Positions 57,901-64,000 of a DNA stretch of 64,000 nt are shown here, in pieces. Positions within the stretch are counted from its first letter, which is position 1. Every line of letters starts with the position of its first letter. Made by a program: the position numbers and the translations under genes. The stretch is taken from NCBI GenBank assembly GCA_913778505.1, contig CAJYWD010000017.1:1-64000 (forward strand), written 5' to 3'. Source of the stretch: an uncultured Chryseobacterium sp. Its GTDB lineage: Bacteria > Bacteroidota > Bacteroidia > Flavobacteriales > Weeksellaceae. The notes under the pieces are model-generated. The model was not told where the DNA came from, made no database searches, and saw nothing but the letters and a program-made list of their open reading frames with translations.

Positions 57901-60270
57901 ATGAAATATTCTTTTTCTTCATATAAACTCGTAGTTTTTTTGCTGTTGGTTTTTGGGATTGCTCAAGCGCAGTTCATCACCGTCGATAATCAAACCTATA
58001 ATAATCAACAATTGGTAGAAAAATTTATAGGAACTCAAAATTCGAGTTGCGTTTCCATTTCCAATGTAACAGTATCCGGAGGTAATCTAGGAGGCAGCAA
58101 TTCGAGTTATGGTTTTTTTTCGAAAGGAAGTAGTTCTTTTCCGATGAATGAAGGAATTATATTATCCACAGGTAGTGTCCTATTGGCGCCCGGACCAAAA
58201 GGAGCGATACAAGATGTTAACGCAGGAGGATGGACTGGTGATCCTGATTTGGCAGACGCACTCCGTTTACCAGTTTCAGACCTTACCAATGCTACGGTTT
58301 TAGAATTTGATTTTTCTACTTCGCTTAGTGATAAAGTGAGTTTTCGGTATATGTTTCTTTCAGAGGAATATTACGCAGGAAATTACAATTACAGCGATGC
58401 TTTTGCATTTCTAATCAAGGAAGCGGGAAGTACTGACCCATATACCAACATCGCATTAGTTCCCGGAACCAATGATCCAGTTTCTGTAACCACGGTCAAT
58501 GATATTACCAATGATAAATATTTTGATGGTTTTGTTGGTCAGAATAATCCAAGTTCAAGCCCAACCAATTTCAATGGACAAACTAAAATTCTGACGGCTA
58601 TCGCCAATATAAAACCTGGGACAAATTATCATATTAAATTGGTGATAGCAGATGAAAAAAATTACAGATACGATTCTGCAGTTTTTCTGGAAGCAGGTAG
58701 TTTTACAGGGAATATAGAACTTTTGCCAAATATAGAAACCGATGATTCTGCAATCATTTGCGATAGTACTTTGGGAGTCGAATTAAAACCGAAAAACCAG
58801 ATTAGTGATTTGGGAGCCACATATAAATGGACAGAAGATAGTAATCCCAGTGTTATATTATCATCTGACCCTACCTATCCTACAAACATTCCTGGAAATT
58901 ACAGGCTGGAAGTAAAATTAAGTAGTGGTTGCATGCTCGCTGGAAACATTAGAGTAGAAAATGCTCCTGTTGCCATCATCGATAATTCTCCGATAATGAT
59001 CTGTGATAATTACTTTGATGGAAAATATATTGAGAAATTGTCTAATTTTACGAATCAGATTGTTACCAATTTTAATCGGGATTTCAAAGTTGAATATTTT
59101 ACGCAAGCCGGAACACAAATTGATCCGGACAATAATTTCGAATTTACACAAAATCCACAGGATATTATAGTAAAAGTTGGTGCGTTCAGCTGTACTCCGG
59201 ATATATACACTTTACGATTCTATCACGGTTCTCAGCTCCAGATGGACTATCCGCAGGAACCGGTGACAATTCCGGTTTTTGATGTCTGCGATAATGAACT
59301 GAAAGGAAGTAAAATGGTGAATCTGGATGATTATATTGGTTTGATGACCACAGAAACGCTCAATCCTGCCGATGTCAAATTTTATGAAAAAGTCTTGGAT
59401 CTTAAACAAGATAAACCTTCCATCAGTAAATCACCAACTCTAAGCACTGCCCAAGCTGAAAAAACCTATTACATCCGCATCAAAAAGCCGGGTAACTTTT
59501 GTGATAATTATTCGGTTTTCAAATTGAGATTCAAACAGCCAAAGAAATCAAATCAATTAAAAGATACAATTATCTGCAAAGGAACCACAATTGATTTGGA
59601 TGCTGGAGCCGGCTTTGATCCAGCTTTGAATATGCGTTTCAGTTCCTACAGATGGTACAAAGCTTCCGATCCTGCGCAGACAGCTATCAGCACGAACCAA
59701 TATGGTAACGATCTTTCTGCCGGAGATTATATTGTAGAACTCGGATTTAATAATTGTCTTTACAAACAGGCTATTAAAATATCAGAACCAGAGGATTTAG
59801 TAATCAACAATGCTTTGATAGAAGGCAATAAAGTTACGGTTCTAGCAGCAAACGGAATTCCGCCTTATCAGTATAGTCTTGATGGGAAGCCGTATCAGGC
59901 AAGCAATGTCTATGATAATGTTCCAAGGGGACAACATATAGTCACCGTTCGTGATGCTTGCGGAACGATATTTCAGACTTTTACAATCATCGGTATCAAA
60001 AATGTGATTACACCTAATGATGATGGCTTTAATGATTTTATAGACTATTCCGACCTGATGGGCAAACAAAACCCTGTTTTTGAAATTTATGATAGAAATG
60101 GCGTTATGGTTTTTAAAGGGAATACTGCCAACCGTTACAAATGGGATGGTAAGCTCAGCGGCAAACCCTTGGAAACAGGCTCTTACTGGTACATCTTGCA
60201 ATGGGACGAAACTGGCAATCCGAAACGTGTTCTGCATACCGGCTGGATCCTCTTAAAAAACCGGAACTAA
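57901..60270 (+). CDS. Choice-of-anchor L surface protein with T9SS type B sorting domain
   Basis: A 789-residue exported protein. Signal peptide ends GIAQAQ. Residues about 30-270 are the choice-of-anchor L domain (SSYGFFSKGSSSFPMNEGI, MFLSEEYYAGNYNYSDAFAFLI, DSAVFLEAGSF). Several Ig-like or SprB-like modules follow (about 275-695). The C-terminal 85 residues are a gliding-motility-type CTD (ITPNDDGFNDF, YDRNGVMVFKG, YWYILQW), i.e. T9SS type B. It is expected at the surface, maybe in adhesion. Confidence 0.9.
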   Translation: MKYSFSSYKLVVFLLLVFGIAQAQFITVDNQTYNNQQLVEKFIGTQNSSCVSISNVTVSGGNLGGSNSSYGFFSKGSSSFPMNEGIILSTGSVLLAPGPKGAIQDVNAGGWTGDPDLADALRLPVSDLTNATVLEFDFSTSLSDKVSFRYMFLSEEYYAGNYNYSDAFAFLIKEAGSTDPYTNIALVPGTNDPVSVTTVNDITNDKYFDGFVGQNNPSSSPTNFNGQTKILTAIANIKPGTNYHIKLVIADEKNYRYDSAVFLEAGSFTGNIELLPNIETDDSAIICDSTLGVELKPKNQISDLGATYKWTEDSNPSVILSSDPTYPTNIPGNYRLEVKLSSGCMLAGNIRVENAPVAIIDNSPIMICDNYFDGKYIEKLSNFTNQIVTNFNRDFKVEYFTQAGTQIDPDNNFEFTQNPQDIIVKVGAFSCTPDIYTLRFYHGSQLQMDYPQEPVTIPVFDVCDNELKGSKMVNLDDYIGLMTTETLNPADVKFYEKVLDLKQDKPSISKSPTLSTAQAEKTYYIRIKKPGNFCDNYSVFKLRFKQPKKSNQLKDTIICKGTTIDLDAGAGFDPALNMRFSSYRWYKASDPAQTAISTNQYGNDLSAGDYIVELGFNNCLYKQAIKISEPEDLVINNALIEGNKVTVLAANGIPPYQYSLDGKPYQASNVYDNVPRGQHIVTVRDACGTIFQTFTIIGIKNVITPNDDGFNDFIDYSDLMGKQNPVFEIYDRNGVMVFKGNTANRYKWDGKLSGKPLETGSYWYILQWDETGNPKRVLHTGWILLKNRN

Positions 60271-60293
60271 ACAAAACCTTCTGAATACTTAAC

Positions 60294-60345
60294 AAAAAAG
60301 CCGACAAGTTTAATATAATTTTAACCATGTCGGTTTTGTTTTTGT
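60294..60345 (+). terminator. Probable intrinsic terminator
   Basis: CCGACA and TGTCGG arms with flanking A/T tracts and a 22-nt loop, then TTTTGTTTTT. Confidence 0.65.
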
Positions 60346-60369
60346 AACGTTTGTCAGGGCTTTTCTCTA

Positions 60370-60377
60370 TAAATTTG
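60370..60377 (+). promoter_or_regulatory. Promoter -7 box (TAAATTTG)
   Basis: TAAATTTG with TTTG at 60350-60353, a proper -33/-7 pair; only 10 nt to the ATG at 60388, so the leader is very short. Confidence 0.7.
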
Positions 60378-60387
60378 CCCCTGATAT

Positions 60388-61191
60388 ATGAAGAAACTTT
60401 TTACTCTTTCTCTGTTATTTTGCGTCGCTGTCATTTACGGTCAGAATTTCAGTGGCGAAATCTACATAAGGGACAAATCCAGCCTCTATCTCAATCAGGT
60501 GTATGTGACCAATGTCAATGCGCACAAAAGTGTTGTGGCAAATTATAATGGCGAGTTCAGTATTGCCGCAAAACCTGGTGACATCATTCGATTTACTTCT
60601 ATAGCCACAGACAGGAAGGATGTAGAAGTCACGCAGGAAATGCTGGCCAGAAATAAAAATTTTGTAGAATTACAAATCGCTTATTATGAGATCCAGGAAG
60701 TGATCCTCAGCTCATTCCGTCCAACAGGTAATCTGCGGAAAGATGTGTCCATGCTGAAAGGTTCGGAAAAAGCCTTCGAGCTGAGAAAAATGATCGGCCT
60801 TCCGGAGCCTAAGGGAGATGGAACCTCGCCAGAGATTCCCGTGCTGTCATTTAATCAGGGTCTGAGTTTCAGTATAGACAGTATTTTTGATTTGATTTCC
60901 GGTGAAAAGAAGAAGAAAGAACGCTACTACCAGTATGAGCTGATGAGTAAAAACATCAGGAATCTTCAGGAATATTTTGGCGATGACTATTTTATCCGCC
61001 TTAGGATTCCGAAAGAGCTGATTCCTAATTTCCTGCAGTTCGTTTACAGTTCGGATAATATCACCATGTATCTGGAAGAAGGTAACTACGAGGCGGCCAA
61101 GCCGTATATGGAAAAATATCTTCCGATCTATCTCCGCAGATTGCAAAATTCCAGCCTGATGCAGGTGGTCGCTACTCCCCCAAATAACTGA
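60388..61191 (+). CDS. Exported protein with carboxypeptidase-regulatory-like domain
   Basis: A 267-residue protein with signal peptide (about 1-18, VIYGQ) and an N-terminal CarbopepD_reg-like beta sandwich (about 20-110: LNQVYVTNVNAHKSVVANYN, GDIIRFTSIATDRK), as found before TonB receptors. No receptor barrel follows; the rest is helical (about 130-260). Possibly an outer-membrane-associated factor. Role unknown. Confidence 0.78.
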   Translation: MKKLFTLSLLFCVAVIYGQNFSGEIYIRDKSSLYLNQVYVTNVNAHKSVVANYNGEFSIAAKPGDIIRFTSIATDRKDVEVTQEMLARNKNFVELQIAYYEIQEVILSSFRPTGNLRKDVSMLKGSEKAFELRKMIGLPEPKGDGTSPEIPVLSFNQGLSFSIDSIFDLISGEKKKKERYYQYELMSKNIRNLQEYFGDDYFIRLRIPKELIPNFLQFVYSSDNITMYLEEGNYEAAKPYMEKYLPIYLRRLQNSSLMQVVATPPNN

Positions 61192-61250
61192 TAATCTAGG
61201 CTTGGATGCAAAAGATGATCATTTATGCTTGATTTGAATGGCTATTATCC

Positions 61251-61258
61251 TATTTTTG
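61251..61258 (+). promoter_or_regulatory. trmB promoter (TATTTTTG)
   Basis: TATTTTTG with a TTG 22 nt upstream (61229), 31 nt before the ATG. Confidence 0.65.
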
Positions 61259-61289
61259 CAACCGATTGTAAAATTTAGATCATCAGACC

Positions 61290-61970
61290 ATGGGGAAGAA
61301 TAAAATTGCCAGATTCGAGGAGAATAAAACATTGCCAAACGTCATTCAGCCTACAAGAGACGAGGCTATCAACAACTTTGAGCACAAAGGAAAATGGGCC
61401 AAATTTTTTGGGAATGATCATCCTGTCGTATTAGAACTGGGCTGTGGTAAAGGCGAATATTCTGTTGGTCTGGCCAAGTCTTTTCCGGATAAAAATTTTA
61501 TCGGCATCGATATCAAGGGTGCCAGATTCTGGTTTGGCGCCAAGGAAGCCATCGATGAAGGATTAAACAATGTAGCCTTCCTGAGAACGCAGATCGAACT
61601 GATAGAAAACCTTTTTGCCGAAAATGAGGTTTCCGAAATATGGATCACTTTTCCGGATCCTCAGATCAAATACCGAAGAACCAAACACAGACTTACCAAT
61701 CCGGAGTTTCTGTCGAAATACAGACACATTCTCAAAAAGGACGGCTTGATCCACCTGAAAACAGACTCCGAATTTCTGCACGGCTACACGCTGGGCTTGC
61801 TTCAGGGTTCCGGTCATAAGGTGCTCACCGCACATCATGATATTTATGGTGCCGCAGAATACATGCCGGACACACCATTGCTGAAGGATATCAGGACTTA
61901 TTACGAAGAACTTTTTTCCTCGAAGGGCAAAACGATAACCTATATCAAATTTCAGTTGAAGGATGAATAA
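61290..61970 (+). CDS. trmB: tRNA (guanine-46-N7)-methyltransferase
   Basis: A 226-residue SAM enzyme making m7G46 in the variable loop of tRNAs. VLELGCGKGEYSVGLA near 47-62 binds SAM, IGIDIKG follows, IWITFPDPQIKYRRTKHRL near 116-134 is the TrmB signature, and LKTDSEFL matches the family C-terminal part. The stop codon overlaps the next ORF by 8 nt. Confidence 0.95.
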   Translation: MGKNKIARFEENKTLPNVIQPTRDEAINNFEHKGKWAKFFGNDHPVVLELGCGKGEYSVGLAKSFPDKNFIGIDIKGARFWFGAKEAIDEGLNNVAFLRTQIELIENLFAENEVSEIWITFPDPQIKYRRTKHRLTNPEFLSKYRHILKKDGLIHLKTDSEFLHGYTLGLLQGSGHKVLTAHHDIYGAAEYMPDTPLLKDIRTYYEELFSSKGKTITYIKFQLKDE

Positions 61971-62421
61971 ATCCTTGATTTCAGTGGCCGTTGCATCCTT
62001 GCTGAGTTGTGCTTCACACACAGCTCTGCCTGTAACGGGGCGCGCAAAAAAGAATCTAATCCTGAACACAATCCCGGTTGCAAATTACTGGAAGCCTCTG
62101 GATACCAAACAAAGAACCGTAGCTCTGCTCAATCAGCTTTTCAATTCGGATATTTCCAGCCGCAGTATGATTCTGATGATCAATAACCACTCAGAGTGCG
62201 ATATGGTGTTGGATATTTTTGGCTCCAAGACCTATAGCCTGAAGATTTCCGCAAAAAAATCAGAGAGCATTATTCTGGAGCACGGCAATTATCAGCTCAA
62301 CTCACAGGTTTGTGAGTCACCTTACAGAACCTTTCGGACATTCACGGAAAATACCCAGCTGAATATCAAATACCAATACATCTCTTTCAGTGATTCTACA
62401 GCGCTCACAAAAGCACATTAA
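61963..62421 (+). CDS. DUF6759-like lipoprotein (copy B)
   Basis: A 152-residue lipoprotein (lipobox LLSC, Cys16). It parallels the C-terminal half of the protein at 56175: RTVALLNQLFNSD, a CDMVLDIFGSKTYSLKISA block, HGNYQLNSQVC and a Phe-Thr strand end. Start overlaps trmB by 8 nt, so translation is likely coupled. Function unknown. Confidence 0.72.
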   Translation: MNKSLISVAVASLLSCASHTALPVTGRAKKNLILNTIPVANYWKPLDTKQRTVALLNQLFNSDISSRSMILMINNHSECDMVLDIFGSKTYSLKISAKKSESIILEHGNYQLNSQVCESPYRTFRTFTENTQLNIKYQYISFSDSTALTKAH

Positions 62422-62428
62422 AAAGCAA

Positions 62429-62466
62429 AAAAAAACCTTCCAACAACATATTGAAAGGTTTTTTTA
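62429..62466. terminator. Bidirectional terminator between convergent genes
   Basis: AAAAAACCTT and AAGGTTTTTT arms, with inner CAA/TTG pairs, between the DUF6759 gene and the cyclotransferase gene. Confidence 0.8.
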
Positions 62467-62483
62467 AGTCTTAAATGGCAGAT

Positions 62484-63503
62484 TTACTTCACCCGCAGTT
62501 CATAGATTTTACTCCAGTTTTTTCCGGTCACCAGCATATTATCACCTTTGAAGGCGATGCCATTCAGAACATCATCATTGCCAGATGTATTTTGTTTTGC
62601 AATATTGGTAAGATCCATGATGCCAGTCACTTCGCCATTTGCAGGATTAATTTGCAGGATAATGGGTTTCTGCCAGACGTTGGCATAGATGGAGCCGTTG
62701 TGGTATTCCAGTTCGTTGATTTGATCATAGCCTTCAGTGTTGCTGGCCACTGCTATGGTTCTTACGATCTGTGAAGGATTTTCAGGATTCAGGAAATAGA
62801 TAAATTTGGTTCCATCGGAAACGATAAGGTTTTTGCCGTCATTGGTCATGCCCCAGCCTTCTGCAATCTCATCAGGATATTTGAATTCTTTAATGAGTTT
62901 AATGTTGGAATCGTAAATAAATCCTTTCCTTGATTTGTACGTCAGCTGATAAATCTTATCACCGAAAACCGTTATGCCTTCCGAGAATATATTACTGTCC
63001 TGAGGCACTTCCTGTATGGGTGTCGTACTTCCAAGACGGTATTTGATGATCTTAGACTTTCCATCAAGACCAACGCTTTCATAGACTACATCGCCGTGAG
63101 CTTCAAATCCTTCGGTAAAATGATCGGTATCATGCGGAAATTGATTCACAATTTCATAGGGTAATTTGGCAGGTGCTTTTTTCGCAAAAACGTTGATGGT
63201 CGCGTCTTGCTGCAGCACTTCGCCGCTTTTGGTTTTGATGTTGAAGGTCACATCATTCTCACCCAGGGAGAAAAATTTCGGGTCAATGGTCAGGTTGCTG
63301 GTTTCCTTGTCATTGTAAGTGATCGAAATGGCCTCGGCATAATCCAGGACATCCTGAGGAATCTGAAGTTTGTCGCCGAAATGATAACCTTTATTCTGCT
63401 GGCCGATGTTATAATCGTTCAGCGTATTCAGGATTTCCTTGTCTTTATTACAGCTCGCCAGCAGCAAGAGCGAAAATGCCGCCGCTACAAATAGTTTTTT
63501 CAT
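62484..63503 (-). CDS. Glutaminyl-peptide cyclotransferase lipoprotein
   Basis: A 339-residue lipoprotein (lipobox LASC, Cys18). Residues about 110-335 form the beta-propeller of the plant/bacterial type cyclotransferase: FPHDTDHFTEGFEAHG (with the conserved DxxxFTEG), GWGMTNDGKNLIVSDG, NELEYHNGSIYANVWQ, and LNGIAF at the end. It turns N-terminal Gln of exported proteins into pyroglutamate, common in T9SS cargo where mature proteins start with Gln. A preceding beta domain (about 30-105) is family-typical. Confidence 0.9.
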   Translation of the reverse strand: MKKLFVAAAFSLLLLASCNKDKEILNTLNDYNIGQQNKGYHFGDKLQIPQDVLDYAEAISITYNDKETSNLTIDPKFFSLGENDVTFNIKTKSGEVLQQDATINVFAKKAPAKLPYEIVNQFPHDTDHFTEGFEAHGDVVYESVGLDGKSKIIKYRLGSTTPIQEVPQDSNIFSEGITVFGDKIYQLTYKSRKGFIYDSNIKLIKEFKYPDEIAEGWGMTNDGKNLIVSDGTKFIYFLNPENPSQIVRTIAVASNTEGYDQINELEYHNGSIYANVWQKPIILQINPANGEVTGIMDLTNIAKQNTSGNDDVLNGIAFKGDNMLVTGKNWSKIYELRVK

Positions 63504-63561
63504 GAGTTAGATGGATTTCAATTTCATCAGAACCAGAGAATTGTTTTCTCTTTTTGATGCC

Positions 63562-63569
63562 CAAAAATA
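63562..63569 (-). promoter_or_regulatory. Promoter -7 box (TATTTTTG) of the cyclotransferase
   Basis: Minus-strand TATTTTTG, 58 nt before the start. Confidence 0.55.
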
Positions 63570-63624
63570 CAAAATAATCAAAATTAAAGTCTCATAAAGT
63601 TTTCTTAATTTAAACATAATAATG

Positions 63625-63632
63625 TAGATTTG
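63625..63632 (+). promoter_or_regulatory. Dihydrofolate reductase promoter (TAGATTTG)
   Basis: TAGATTTG ends 8 nt before the ATG at 63641, so the transcript should be leaderless or nearly so. Confidence 0.6.
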
Positions 63633-63640
63633 TAGCTATT

Positions 63641-64000
63641 ATGATTACGATTGTAGCAGCCATAGGAAACAATAATGCATTGGGAAAGGATAACCAATTG
63701 CTCTGGAAACTCCCAGATGACCTCAGACATTTTAAAGCCATTACAGAAAATCATCCGGTGGTGATGGGACGCAAGACCTTCGAAAGCATTGGCAAGGCAT
63801 TGCCTAATCGTACCAATATTGTGGTCAGCAGGAAGGAAAATTGGTTTCAGGAGGGTATTCTGATTGTTTCCACCCTTAAAGAAGCTTTGAAATTTGCAAA
63901 AAAAATTGACGAAAATGTGTTCGTGATTGGTGGTGGCGAGATTTACAAACAGACTTTGGAAGCTGCAGACCGGTTGGAAATTACTCAGGTGGACGGCGAT
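63641..64000 (+). CDS. folA: Dihydrofolate reductase, 5' part
   Basis: 120 codons read to the window edge. MITIVAAIGNNNALGKDNQLLW, LPDDLRHFK with the catalytic Asp, MGRKTFESIG with the NADPH-binding Arg, and FVIGGGEIYKQ are textbook DHFR. About 45 residues are cut off by the window end. It reduces dihydrofolate to tetrahydrofolate. Located far from folK. Confidence 0.95.
   Translation, partial: MITIVAAIGNNNALGKDNQLLWKLPDDLRHFKAITENHPVVMGRKTFESIGKALPNRTNIVVSRKENWFQEGILIVSTLKEALKFAKKIDENVFVIGGGEIYKQTLEAADRLEITQVDGD

Noticed and set aside
49083-63503. Pathogenicity or polysaccharide-utilisation island
   Set aside because: Secreted proteases and glycosidases are dispersed among housekeeping genes, with no SusC/SusD pair and no mobility genes.

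Overview
The window (about 37% GC by eye) looks like chromosomal DNA of a Chryseobacterium-type member of the Flavobacteriales (Weeksellaceae). The reasons are: three proteins with type IX secretion sorting tails, promoters with the Bacteroidota -7 box TAnnTTTG just upstream of genes, no Shine-Dalgarno-like sequences, families typical of this group (DUF6048, DUF6452, DUF6759, DUF4295, choice-of-anchor L), and several families of short dispersed intergenic repeats usual in flavobacteria. No phage, insertion sequence, plasmid or CRISPR locus was found. It is mostly an ordinary core-genome segment, and its interest lies in non-coding structure.

Layout. 1-120: end of an rRNA operon (5S). 240-5628: a GLUG-repeat T9SS protein, a thioredoxin-fold lipoprotein lacking catalytic cysteines, rlmD and a DUF6452/DUF6048 pair. 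5805-13864: sppA divergent from folK, two tandem OmpA/TSP3 proteins, recQ, fmt. 14008-22241: secreted phosphodiesterase-fold protein, GH3 beta-glucosidase, M43 and M1 metallopeptidases, an unknown lipoprotein and an FKBP lipoprotein. 22332-26635: clpB divergent from a paaG-like/paaI-like pair. 26737-31507: a cluster of small membrane proteins, a metallophosphoesterase, a polytopic DUF4153/DUF4173-type protein and a lipoprotein around a small winged-helix regulator. The same palindrome overlaps the promoters on both sides of that regulator. A four-helix-bundle (S23/IVP-type) gene appears inserted in the cluster. 31632-32993: aroQ, three tRNA-Glu(UUC) genes, each followed by its own terminator, and rpsT. 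33026-37933: cell-wall amidase divergent from lptD, then ridA and a membrane protein. 37995-38215: a helically phased array of 21-bp degenerate repeats between convergent genes. 38269-42397: hypothetical protein, asnB, purA. 42398-46157: a possible orphan transcript, a membrane-bound LuxR-type regulator, a glycine-zipper lipoprotein and a large polytopic protein. 46256-49001: ruvB, an MBL-fold hydrolase, coaE. 49083-55326: large T9SS reprolysin-type protease, GlsB-like protein, ftsY, the rpmB-rpmG-DUF4295 operon, an ArsC-like protein and a deoxynucleoside kinase. 55409-64000: two DUF6759 proteins in separate operons, tsf, a choice-of-anchor L T9SS type B protein, trmB, a glutaminyl cyclase and the start of a dihydrofolate reductase gene.

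Functional themes. Cell-envelope and secreted proteins dominate: T9SS cargo, lipoproteins, OmpA proteins, LptD, amidase, SppA and peptidases. They are mixed with translation genes (rRNA, tRNA, rpsT, rpmB, rpmG, tsf, fmt, rlmD, trmB), folate genes (folK, folA) and DNA maintenance (recQ, ruvB). Most units are short, with a TAnnTTTG promoter and an intrinsic terminator. Several genes (fmt, clpB, the paaI-like gene, ftsY, the deoxynucleoside kinase) have 35-64 nt leaders without a single G. The strongest candidates for something undescribed are the 21-bp phased array, the paired palindromic operators of the 26.7-31.5 kb cluster, the G-free leaders, the aberrant third tRNA-Glu, and a possible small transcript at 42.56-42.77 kb.
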